DNA from: Nemertoderma westbladi
Lineage: Eukaryota; Xenacoelomorpha; Nemertodermatida; Nemertodermatidae
Assembly (NCBI GenBank): GCA_032718475.1
Contig: JAUCBJ010008371.1
Location: 1-21,598 of the forward strand
Reading direction: 5' to 3'
DNA length: 21,598 bases
Below are positions 9,163 to 17,826 of the stretch, one piece after another. Made by a program: the position numbers and the translations under genes. The notes under the pieces were generated by a model. The model ran no database searches. It worked only from the letters and a program-made list of their open reading frames with translations, and was not told where the DNA came from. Position 1 is the stretch's first letter, and each line of letters starts with the position of its first letter.

Positions 9163-9706
9163 ACTTTTTTGACGTTAAGATTGTAATTTTAATTAACTGA
9201 TTAATAGATATAAACCAGCACATAAAGTGTAGTTATACAGTAGAGAAATAACTTCAACTTGTATGGCAATAACAAAGAGTAGTAGCGCCTGGTACGGGAG
9301 TCAGGATACCAGCCCCCATCCAAATAGAGATAGAGAAGAAATAGAGACAATAGGCCTACAGGAGGTAAAGCTCCAACTGCATGTACATTTCATTTTATTT
9401 AGGCTAAACTTAACGAGACGGGGGGAAACTGGACGAATTAATATTTCGTCTCAAAGTTAAATTACCAATTTAGGGAAAGCTACAGGTTGCAGTGGCATGT
9501 TTATTAGTTTATTCTAACCAAAACAATAAACTAAAGTCAATAGAACAGATTACAGTTTTTTTAGTAATCAGCTGTTATTTACGTAAATTTTCCCCTGGAA
9601 AGAGGATAGGAATGAATTTTGTTTTCGTCGAAAGACCCCCCCCCCCCCCCCCCCCCCTATCTGAATTTAACACCAATGTGGTTGTGGTTTATGAAAAATA
9701 ACAAAA
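9163..9706. other. Non-coding spacer with a 22-C homopolymer
   Basis: I see no supportable gene here. It contains a run of 22 C at 9636-9657 and one TAGGCCTA word near 9352. The short open frames show no domain or splice support. Confidence 0.5.
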
Positions 9707-9766
9707 GAGCCTAGAACACCTTGTTCCCTGACGGTCTCCCATCCAAGTACAACTAACCAAGCTCGA
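9707..9766 (-). pseudogene. 5S rRNA-derived fragment (3' half)
   Basis: On the minus strand this reads like the 3' half of eukaryotic 5S rRNA: a GGTTAGT-TACTTGGATGGGAGACC block containing the internal control region, then GGTGTTCTAGGCTC and a short T run. There is a two-base insertion and several substitutions. The 5' half, which should lie at 9767-9830, is missing. It is either a 5S pseudogene fragment or the remnant of a 5S-derived SINE. Confidence 0.75.
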
Positions 9767-10736
9767 AGTTTACTATTTCTAATTATTTCTAATTCCTCTT
9801 TATCAGCCTTTGGCCATTATATCGTATACATAGTAAATCAATACAGTAGGATTCTCTTCATTATTGATACAAATTGAATTAATAAATAACAGACATATCT
9901 AGAAAATAACTATCATCAAGACATATCTAGAAAGAAACACATATCTAATTATCTAAACAACAATCGCAACCAATTACTTTCAATCGAATCCCAACACTAA
10001 CAAAGCTCTTTATTCAATCTTGGTAGCCCAGGCTTCCTTAGATACAGTACCGGTACTGTACTGTATGTTACTGGGTGCGCAGCTTTGTGCCTAATTATTA
10101 TACTGTAACATTGATTTGACAGAGAACAAAAACACAGCTGATGCTGTTGTGTTTGTGTCATGTCTGATTGTCTCTGGTACCAGAGTGCCACTTGCAGATA
10201 CAGTATATGGAGCTGCACTTTCTTTATTAACTCTTTTATGCCACCCGCCCAGTACTAATCTCATACCTATCCTACAGTATAAATAAAGGAGCGAGTGGAC
10301 AGCAAAATGTTCCATTTTACTGACTGAGGCCTACATTTATTCCCATACAGTATATTTAGATAATATTTCACATGTCACGTATAAGTGTAAGTAGGCTTAA
10401 AACTTAATCACCCTCAAGGCGTTGTTAACTTCAGGTTTCAAACCTAACCACAGTATTTGTGTACTAAAAGTGTTGTGTTCTTGTTTATCCGCACTCTTGG
10501 TCTTTTAGTTGTAGGTTCTGATCATATTTATTTTCTTCCAATTAGTTTATTATGTGTATCATTTCGTAATAATAATAAATTTAGATGAGAAAAACACTAA
10601 GTGTTTAATCTTATAATTATTTATAATAAATAAAGATGTGAAGCCCTTTTTTCATATTATGTTTATTAATTTCATAATTTAGAATATTGATGTCTAGGCC
10701 TATGGATTGGATATTGTGTAGTAATAACAAATTGGT
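9767..10736. other. Non-coding stretch upstream of the RING-H2 gene
   Basis: This AT-rich DNA has many TACAGTA/TACTGTA words and a perfect 18-bp palindrome (TACAGTACCGGTACTGTA) at 10043-10060. It must hold the promoter and any 5' UTR of the gene starting at 10737, but I cannot point to a TATA box or a definite start site. No coding exon is evident. Confidence 0.4.
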
Positions 10737-12359
10737 ATGACTGACAATGACCATGGAGAAGTAATTTACCCAGTTCTTGTTGGTCTTATATTTTTGCTTA
10801 TATTTGCTGGTTTAGTTACGTGCTGCTTTCTGTGTACGGCAACAAATAAATCTGATATATTTGGTTACGAACTGGTGAGTTAAACTTTTTTTACAGATGA
10901 GCATGCCGCTCACATATAGGCCTACCATATTCATACATGCTTTACCCATAGGCCCTCCTGTGAAATCAGTACATATCTTGGCGTGATCTCCGGACTTTAA
11001 GTTTTGAGTCAAGTTCCACCTTGGTGTAGTGGAATTGAATCTCCAGAAGTAGTGGGTTCGTTCACCGCATAGGGGCCAGGCACGAATGCTTTAAAGGGAC
11101 CAGCCAGAGCTCATCTCTCCCTTGTGTCATTGTGGTAGCTCAATAAGTACTGGAGTTTCTTCTGGGGAGTGTAGTTCTGGGAGGGGGGGGGGGGGGGGGG
11201 TGCGCACTGGAAATGACTCGTGGATTTTGTACGATATCCCTGGCCTAACGGCCGAAGAAAACTTTATACTTTTACTTAACTATCTCAGTAACGCTTATAA
11301 AGTAGGATATGACTTTTATTTTAGAAACTATTTGCTGAAAGACCAGAAGACGTTGAAAGATGGGGCTCAGACCCAACGTGTACTATATGTTTGGACGTCA
11401 TTGTAGAAGATAATGTAATAGCTGAATGTCCGTGTGGTCATATATTCCATTCTCAGTGAGTTCTATCCGTTTAGTTAGTACAGTATATACTGCACATCAT
11501 ATACTGTATCAGGTGATATTTCCAGATATCCACCTATTGCGTAATTTTTTTAAGTTTACATTTTACGAAACTGCCTAAACCTTAACAATAAAAAGACTTG
11601 ATCTTGATGGCACATTCACAAGAATGCTACGCCGGGTTCATTGTGTCAAGTACAATGCACGCATCTCCAACCAGACACTATATTACATTCGAGGTGTCTC
11701 ATTGGTTCCCCCAAGCTTGAAACTAGATCAAAGCCGCCTGCGCTTTGCAGGACATTGCTTTCGCCGTGAAGACCAGCCAGTGCATAATCTTGTGCTTTGG
11801 CAGCCTCATGGAGTGAATAAGCATGGTGGATAAACCATGACTTTCTTGAGACGCATCTTAAATGAACCTGGCCTTGAAGATGCGGGTGATCTAGAAAATG
11901 CTAGCAATGTAGCGGCGCAATTTTGTCGATAAGCCGGCTCAGCATTCTTAATATATATATATGTATATTGTATATATAATGCAGCTATGTACAATGCAGC
12001 ATGCCGATCCTAGTAGTCGTAGATTTAAAGCGTTGTTTTTTGTGATACATCGAAATGATACATCTTCAACAGTTCTCGCCGGGTTTGGTTGTGTAATAAT
12101 AAAAAGGTTCCACCATTCCAAAATAGGATGTATTTTTACTTTAATGCTAAATTTATTATTTTAAACTACATATGTACAGTAGGACCTAATATATCATATA
12201 GGAATAACAAACATTTATTATCATATATGAATATTATTTTTATCCTACTGTAGATGTATCGATAAATGGTTACGTCGACGCCAAGTATGTCCGATATGTA
12301 ATGCTGCTGTTGGTTATTCACACCAAGACAATCAAGATAATCTTATTGAGATACACTAG
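10737..12359 (+). CDS. Membrane-anchored RING-H2 E3 ubiquitin ligase, RNF24/RNF122-like (three exons)
   Basis: The coding exons are 10737-10874, 11325-11455 and 12254-12359. Both introns are GT-AG with GTGAGT donors and pyrimidine-rich acceptors, in phases 0 and 2. They join to 375 nt: 124 codons and TAG. An in-frame stop lies just upstream of the ATG. Residues 12-33 are one membrane span (VGLIFLLIFAGLVTCCFL). The RING-H2 ligands are C65, C68, C83, H85, H88, C91, C102 and C105, with a Trp after C91 (CIDKWL) and a CPIC end, all in C3H2C3 spacing. A short N-terminus, one span, a 30-residue linker and a RING near the C-terminus match the small RNF24/RNF122 ligases of the ER/Golgi. The expected role is transfer of ubiquitin from an E2 to a membrane-associated substrate. 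The introns hold a SINE-like sequence and a retrotransposon fragment. The exact orthology is inferred. Confidence 0.85.
11018..11200 (+). mobile_element. Degenerate tRNA-derived SINE-like sequence in intron 1 of the RING gene
   Basis: A TTGGTGTAGTGG block (11021-11032) resembles a Pol III A box, and GGGTTCGTTCACC (11054-11066) a damaged B box, at tRNA-like spacing. A body of about 120 bp follows up to an 18-G run at 11183-11200. No tail or target duplication is clear. Confidence 0.4.
11590..12023 (+). mobile_element. 3' fragment of a LINE in intron 2 of the RING gene
   Basis: It encodes a broken end of a LINE ORF2: LRFAGHCFRREDQPVHNLV, then LWQPHGVNKHGG, a stop, and MTFLRRILN. The same protein end occurs at 17826-18097 on the minus strand without that stop. 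The copy here also contains stops near 11830 and 11931 and an AT-dinucleotide expansion at 11950-11980. It ends with GCATGCCGATCC and a short TAG repeat, shared with the other copy. It is a 5'-truncated dead insertion. Confidence 0.75.
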
Positions 12360-12487
12360 AACTTCATAAGAATCACTTTTGATATATATTTTCGATTTAA
12401 ATGCATATTTTTTTACTAATTATCTGCTCTGAATATAACGTCATTTATTTTGTCACTTTGTTTCTTTATGTGTCTTTACATGAATTA
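12360..12487. other. 3' flank of the RING-H2 gene
   Basis: This AT-rich stretch between the RING stop codon and the inverted-repeat element is the likely start of the 3' UTR. No AATAAA is present here, so the polyadenylation site is either variant or beyond the transposon. Confidence 0.3.
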
Positions 12488-12653
12488 TAGGAAGGGATCT
12501 AGGGGTCTTAACCTCGAATGATAAGTTTATTTTACCGAAAATAACTTATCTTTTATTGGCGCAATTGTACAGTAGGACTAATTCCATAACATGCGTACTT
12601 TTTAACCGGGCAGTGTACAAATTTAGGAATAGCGTAATTTTTTCTTGAAATTA
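12488..12653 (+). repeat. Left terminal inverted repeat of the foldback element
   Basis: It pairs with 13486-13643. Differences are scattered substitutions and short indels, so the arms have diverged since insertion. Confidence 0.85.
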
Positions 12654-12673
12654 ATATCTCATATCTCTCCAAA

Positions 12674-12714
12674 CCACGTACGCGTTTCGACCTTACTGGG
12701 TCTCATCAGCGTGG
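12674..12714 (-). ncRNA. Type I-like hammerhead ribozyme motif with minimal stem III
   Basis: Read on the minus strand from 12714, the parts are: stem I CCACG, core CTGATGA, stem II GACC-CAGTAA-GGTC (4 bp, 6-nt loop), core GAA, stem III ACGCGT, then A and the stem I partner CGTGG. All invariant core bases are present, and the site GUA obeys the NUH rule, with cleavage expected after the A at 12679. Stem III is a 6-nt palindrome that would give at best two pairs in one molecule but six between two. Dimeric action of short-stem hammerheads is known from newt satellites and Penelope-like elements. Activity here is inferred and untested. Confidence 0.8.
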
Positions 12715-12779
12715 TGTCGGATTCGAACCTGGGACCTCGCGGTGGAAGCCGAGACAACAACCATTAGGCCACAGGTTCT
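12715..12779 (-). mobile_element. tRNA-like Pol III head joined to the hammerhead motif (SINE-like)
   Basis: On the minus strand there is an A-box-like TGTGGCCTAATGG (12773-12761), an anticodon-arm-like CTCG...CGAG with CTTCCAC between, and a perfect B box GGTTCGAATCC (12729-12719). The T-arm 3' strand and acceptor stem are not restored after the B box; instead the hammerhead begins four bases later. A Pol III transcript started here would carry the hammerhead. It is closer to a tRNA-derived SINE head than to a working tRNA. Confidence 0.75.
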
Positions 12780-12835
12780 TGAGGTAAGGAGTATTTATTT
12801 CAAAGCCAGCTGCCATTTAAAATTGTTACATTTAA

Positions 12836-13471
12836 CCCTATTAAACCCGGGGGTGGGTCAATATGACCCGCACCGTGGTTTTTTGGTTATAACTCTGAAA
12901 CAAACGCAGTGAGGAATCTGAAATTTATTGACTTTTCCCAAAAATCTATTGTCTTCCTAATAGTGAAAACGGTTTTCAAAAATATTGGGAAATTTTAGAG
13001 TTATAGCACCATTTTTTAACCCTACTTTTGGCACTTTTTTGAGGCGTTTTTTGACAACTACATTTCATTAAATATGATTTGTAACATCTCTATTTTTGAT
13101 TATGTTTTGGTGTTTGCAATTAGATGGAAATTATCTAAATAATTTTAGAAATTCCAAACTTGTTTTTTTCGGCGGGAGTCAGTTTTGGTGCCAGCACCAA
13201 ATTTTGAAATATGTTAAATTTGTAAATTGATTGTTTGAACCTGTTTTTTGCGCAATAGGGGTTTTTTTGGGAAATTTTTGAAAATAAGCATATTGATCAA
13301 TACAGTAGTAGATAGTATCATCTTGTTTCTTGCGTTATACGGGTTTATGGGGGTCCTGAATCCGATGGAATCAATAAAAACCGCACTGGACATTTCAATG
13401 CTGTATTGGACAATAGGACCCCCCCCCCCCTTGCTATTTGTACAACATTTTTTAGCCCGGTACTAATAGGG
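12836..13471. mobile_element. piggyBac-like non-autonomous element nested in the foldback element
   Basis: It starts CCCTATTAAACCCGG directly after TTAA (12832-12835) and ends with the inverted counterpart CCGGTACTAATAGGG followed by TTCA, a one-base variant of the TTAA target. A GGGTCA-ATA-TGACCC palindrome (12855-12869) near the left end is also familiar from piggyBac-type termini. The 636-bp interior has no transposase, only AT-rich DNA and a run of 12 C at 13419-13430. It is a MITE-sized derivative that needs an enzyme supplied from elsewhere. Confidence 0.75.
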
Positions 13472-13485
13472 TTCATTTCAAATCA

Positions 13486-13643
13486 AATTTCAAAAAAATT
13501 ACGCGATTCCTAAATTTGTACAATACCCGGTTAAAAAGTACGCATGTGATGGGATTACTCCTACAAATGCGCCATTAAAATATAAGTTATTTTCGGTAAA
13601 ATAAACTTATCATTCGAGGTTAAGACCCCTAGTTCCCTTCCTA
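13486..13643 (-). repeat. Right terminal inverted repeat of the foldback element
   Basis: This is the reverse complement of the left arm, shorter by a few bases at the inner end. Confidence 0.85.
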
Positions 13644-13645
13644 TA

Positions 13646-14267
13646 ATAAAATATATAATAACAAACACCTCGATAAATACAGCTTGCCAACAAATTGTTA
13701 CTATCAGTTTATATGAATAAATATTTATTATGCAACTAGGATGATATTAAGACAATTTTTGAGCCGCGGGGTTATCAAATTGGACCGGGATGTGAAATAT
13801 TTGGTCTGAATAAAGTTTTTGGGGTGTGTCCAAATAGCCAATATACTGTAGGATATTTTAAGGGATGTGCCCAAAACTATAATATACCTTTAAAGCTCTT
13901 TCTATCCAAACATCTTACTGTCTGTCACATAAGAATATTGTTATAATTCGCTGTCGTCCCCTTACAACCATACAGTATAAGCAATTCGCAATGTTTATAG
14001 GCCATTATATAACATTATTATATTTGGAGGAACTGATTCATACCCCCCACCCCCATAAATTTACAGTCGGGTTAGCAGACTATACAAACATTATTATTGT
14101 CTGCTACCGGCACCTAAATCATCTTCATTCTTCACCATCAACATAGAAATACCGCATATTGTTAATTGATGAAAGAAATATATTGAATCTGTAGGCGATT
14201 TTATGGGGAGTCAAAATACCTCCCGATATGCGGAGTCTCTCCAGATCAATTTGTACATCTTCCTAGT
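13646..14267. other. Non-coding AT-rich spacer
   Basis: I see no gene, no splice-bounded exon and no clear repeat in this stretch beyond TACAGTA-type words and a C/A-rich run near 14042-14056. Confidence 0.4.
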
Positions 14268-14282
14268 CCAAAATAGCTTTAC
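14268..14282 (+). repeat. Target-site duplication, left copy
   Basis: CCAAAATAGCTTTAC is repeated exactly at 15612-15626 and flanks the truncated LINE between them. Confidence 0.8.
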
Positions 14283-15611
14283 TACTACTACTACTGTACT
14301 AGGTCGAGCAACTCGGACAGTGGAAATGAGATCCTTCCAGGCTTCCCGATTCTCCATAGTTGTCGCAATTTCGTTTCTCCCAAGTTCAGTATCCCTTTCA
14401 AGTTGATCTATCTATGTTCTGGCCGGTCGTCCACGACTACGCTTTCCATGAGTTGGTTGCCAGAAAAGTAGATCTGGTATGACCTCGTCTTTACTTCTCC
14501 AGCAGTGCCCACTGAATCTTAATCTGCGTTCACGGAGGGTGGTTGATTTGATACAGGTGGTATTGTACCATAAAGCTCGGCGTTTGTTATGTGATGTCTC
14601 CAGCTCATGTTTAGGGCTGTCCTTAGTAGTCTTGTGTAGCAGCTATCAATTCGTTGTTCAAGTGATTTAGTCAGTGTCCATGTCTCACCCCCGTATAAAA
14701 ATACACTTTCCACTGTGGCTCGAAAGAACTTAGTCTTCAGGTGCCTGGAGAGATCTGATTTCCAGATCCAGATAGTATCCATTTTTGATAGAGCTACCCA
14801 AGCCTTTGCTTTCCTAACTTCTATGTCATTTTTGCCACTCTCTATCATGATCCAAGGTACTGGAAGTCGTCGACCTTCCTTAGTTGATTATTATCAATGG
14901 TTGTCAAGTTTCCATCAACATTAAAGGTCATGAATTCGGTCTTGTTAGCATTTATATGCAATCCAACCTCCTTAGCAGCCCTCTCCACTTTATTCCGTAG
15001 AAGCTGTGCATCTGCTAGCGTATTAGAGAGCAGGGCGAGGTTATCCGCAAAGTCGGTGTCTGTGACTGCAGTTGCCGGATATCTACTACTTCTGCGTTCT
15101 TGAAGTGTGAATCCCAGATCTTCACAGTTTGTGGCCGTTCTCATTGCGTAATCCAGTACAATTACAAATAGTAATGGTGCTAATGTTGCAGTACGCCAGC
15201 CAGGATTGAGAAAAACTCAGTTGCACCATCTGGTGAGAGTACATGAGCTTCTGTGTCACAATATAACAATCCAATGCCAGTAACAATTACTTCTGGTATT
15301 CCATAAGCTCTTAGGATTTCAAGCATTTTACCTCTATGGAGGGAGTCGAATGCCTCCTTGAAGTCCACAAAAGTCATGACTGCGGGGAGATTCTTTAACT
15401 TAATTCCTTCAATCAGTCTCCGTAGTGCAAGTATCGGAGCTATTGTTGATCTATTTGGTCGAAATCCGTTTTGGCTCTTACGCAGTAGTTTCTCTATGTG
15501 AGGCCTAATCCTATATAGAATCATTTTATTGTATATTTTGGCAGCTACCACAAGCAGACAGATCCCACGATAGTTTGTTTGTATAACGAGGTCTCCTTTC
15601 TTGTGGAGAGG
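14283..15611 (-). mobile_element. 5'-truncated LINE insertion with broken reverse transcriptase
   Basis: In minus orientation it begins inside RT (PLHKKGDL, TNYRGICLL, QNGFRPNRST, TFVDFKEAFDS). It passes a damaged catalytic motif (TDFADN, where the second Asp is Asn), then YLGS, LSRHLKTKFFRATVES, GGETWTLT and the SWRHHITN region. It ends in a GTA/TAG-type repeat near 14284-14296. Frameshifts lie near 15175 (after GVLQ) and at about 14845 (after YLGS). Exact 15-bp target duplications fix both ends, as expected from target-primed insertion. The 3' protein pattern and the TAG tail resemble the fragments at 11590 and 17826, so they may be one broad family. It is dead. Confidence 0.9.
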
Positions 15612-15626
15612 CCAAAATAGCTTTAC
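15612..15626 (+). repeat. Target-site duplication, right copy
   Basis: This is identical to 14268-14282. It marks the 5' truncation point of the LINE insertion. Confidence 0.8.
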
Positions 15627-16131
15627 ATCTTATTTAGTCTTTGAATCGTCCAAATCATAATCTACCGTTAACTCTTGATAATATTGCAGTTCTTGCCCCT
15701 TTTACATGACCGTGCACTGTAATTTTATAAAGAGGTACAGTACATTACAGGAGTTTGAGTTAATAGATAATCAATATACTGTGGAAATAGGATATTTTAT
15801 TAAACAAATCTATAACGTTTGCAATTACCAGTTAACGGGGAGTAAACACCACGCCGACAACACAAATTTGAAACTGCATCTTGTGCTCTTGACTCTCATT
15901 TATTGTTTTGATTAGAATCCTTCCACTACTGTATAACCTGTCCGTATCCCTCAATTGATAATAAACTTAAGTTGCATTAAATATCATGGATCACGACGTA
16001 TTGTTTTTACACCGCAGTTAGAGTGCACATTAGATTAACAACAAACTAAAAAATGTTTCGCTATAATTTTATGAAACGTTTTTTATACCAAAATGAGAAT
16101 ACGTGTGTGAAAATGTGCTGACATTAATGTT
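15627..16131 (-). other. Probable 3' UTR of the Cys-rich gene
   Basis: This AT-rich stretch follows the stop codon of the minus-strand terminal exon and contains a canonical AATAAA about 230 bases after the stop. The short plus-strand frames in it show no domain. Confidence 0.45.
15899..15904 (-). terminator. Candidate polyadenylation signal AATAAA
   Basis: It lies on the minus strand, 228 bases downstream of the stop codon at 16132-16134, a plausible distance for the 3' end of the Cys-rich gene. Confidence 0.4.
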
Positions 16132-16526
16132 TCAATAGTTTACTAAGAATGCGATTACAGTAGTGGGCAGTACAATCCAGGTCAGTCGATCAACTCTTGT
16201 TGCCTCGTTTTCCACACAAGCGTAGGTGCTGTTCCCCGGCTGGAACTCGACTATCTGTTTGGGATCGACGCAGCCGCATCTCTCGCCGACTATCTCCATC
16301 CCCGGGGTCCCACAGTCGTCTTCCCGGTACGGGTTCGGTTTCCGACACCGGAAACCGCGGACAGCCGGACGGGATTCCGTATCGAACGTCGCGAAAGATT
16401 CCCGGTCCAGGATCCACGCGCGGTAGTCGATCCCGGTGTGCCGACAGACACAACGCTTCGTCGAAGTTCCCGAGACCCCGCGGCATTCCGCGTTGGGCCC
16501 GCAGTCGTCGTTGTTTACGCAACGAG
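16132..16526 (-). CDS. Terminal exon of a Cys-rich, EGF-like extracellular protein
   Basis: A strong acceptor (TTTAATTGTTTCAG) ends at 16527. From there one minus-strand frame is open for 130 codons to TGA at 16134-16132, with the first two bases completing a split codon. The exon is GC-rich in AT-rich surroundings. The first 30 residues (CVNNDDCGPNAEC, then KRCVCRHTG) follow an EGF-like spacing. A second Cys group comes later (DDCGTPG, ERCGCVD, STYACV) with an N-glycosylation site NST. The last 17 residues (LTWIVLPTTVIAFLVNY) are hydrophobic and could be a GPI-attachment signal or membrane anchor. Secretion is inferred from disulphide-type Cys spacing. Upstream exons are not in the window as far as I can see; the satellite array lies in the upstream intron. 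I do not recognise the protein. Confidence 0.75.
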
Positions 16527-16670
16527 CTGAAACAATTAAACAAACAAATATCAGTGATCGCCGTTATAGATTTTATTTTGATTGCAATAATCTTTCGACG
16601 AGTAACATTTAACAACTGTCGAAAAATGAATTAAGAACGCCGTAAACAATGTCTTAATTTAATTTTCTTT

Positions 16671-17826
16671 CACAGTAAACCCTTCCACTCTGTTTCTTAA
16701 AGGAATCCCTGTTCACCACCATGGATGATCTTCCACATTAAACCATTCCACTGTTTCCTAAAGGAATGCCTGTTCTCCATGGGTGATCTTCCACAGTAAA
16801 CCCTTCCATTCTGTTTCCTAAAGGAATGTCTCTTCAACACCATAAGTAATCTTACACAGTAAACCCTTCCACTCTGTCTCCTAAAGGAATGCATGTTCAC
16901 CACCATGGGTGATCTTCCACAGTAAACCCTTCCACTCTGTTTCCGAAAGGAATGCCTGTTCACCACCATGGGTGATCTTCCACAGTAAACCCTTCCATTC
17001 TGTTTCCTAAAGGAATGTCTGTTCAACACCATAAGTAATCTTACACAGTAAACCCTTCCACTCTGTCTCCTAAAGGAATGCATGTTCACCACCATGGGTG
17101 ATCTTCCACAGTAAACCCTTCCACTCTGTTTCCGAAAGGAATGCCTGTTCACCACCATGGGTGATCTTCCACAGTAAACCCTTCCACTCTGTTTCCAAAG
17201 GAATGTCTTTTCGCCACCATGGGTGATCTTCCTCAGTAAACCCTTCCACTCTGTTTCCTAAAGGAATGCCCGTTCACCACCCTGGGTGATCTTCCACAGT
17301 AAACCCTTCCACTCTGTTTCCTAAAGGAATGTCTGTTCACCACCATAAGTAATCTTACACAGTAAACCCTTCCACTCTTTTTCCTAAAGGAATGTCTGTT
17401 CACCACCATGGGTGATCTTCCACAGTAAACCCTTCCACTCTGTTTCCTAAAGGAATGCCTGTTCACCACCATGGGTGATCTTCCACAGTAAACCCTTCCA
17501 CTCTGTTTCCTAAAGCAATGTCTGTTCACCACCATGGGTGATCTTCCACAGTAAACCCTTCCACTCTATTTCCTAAAGGAATGTCTGTTCACCACTATAA
17601 GTAATCTTACACAGTAAACCCTTCCACTCTGTTTCCTAAAGGAATGCCTGTTCACCACCATGGGTGATCTTCCACAGTAAACCCTTCCACTCTGTTTCCT
17701 AAATAAATGTCTGTTCACCACCATGGCTGATCTTCCACAGTAAACCCTTCCACTCTGTTTCCTAAATGAATGTCTGTTCACCACCATGGGTGATCTTCCA
17801 CAGTAAACCCTTCCACTCTGTTTCCT
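16671..17826. repeat. 63-bp satellite array, about 18 copies
   Basis: The unit contains CAGTAAACCCTTCCACTCTG, TTTCCTAAAGGAATG and CACCACCATGGGTGATCTTC. Two variants alternate: the common GGGTGATCTTCCAC and a rarer AAGTAATCTTACAC at about 16842, 17031, 17345 and 17597, which are 3, 5 and 4 units apart. A 189-bp block (three units) is duplicated almost exactly across 16800-17180, which is higher-order structure. Because 63 is 21 codons, the array is open on the minus strand, but the resulting repeat protein is an artefact of that period. Confidence 0.95.

Larger units (their letters stand above)
12488..13643. mobile_element. Foldback/MITE-like element with long terminal inverted repeats
   Basis: The left arm (about 12488-12653) and right arm (about 13486-13643) are reverse complements at high identity; both start TAGGAAGGGA and include TCTTAACCTCGAATGATAAG. 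A TA dinucleotide flanks each end, which fits a TA target duplication. The core held a tRNA-like/hammerhead unit and was later hit by a piggyBac-like element. Without that insertion the element would be about 520 bp. No transposase is encoded. The family is not assigned. Confidence 0.85.

Noticed and set aside
9997-10315. Two overlapping minus-strand ORFs of about 74 aa
   Set aside because: There is no domain, splice site or codon pattern to support them; they overlap each other in spacer DNA.
12715-12779. Functional tRNA gene
   Set aside because: A and B boxes are present, but the acceptor and T stems do not pair and the sequence runs into the hammerhead motif.
16190-16615. Minus-strand ORF of 141 aa and plus-strand ORF of 145 aa
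   Set aside because: They overlap the Cys-rich exon in other frames, are Arg/Pro-rich because of GC content, and cross the splice acceptor without features.
16671-17826. CRISPR array
   Set aside because: The units are contiguous with no unique spacers, and the DNA is eukaryotic. It is a satellite.
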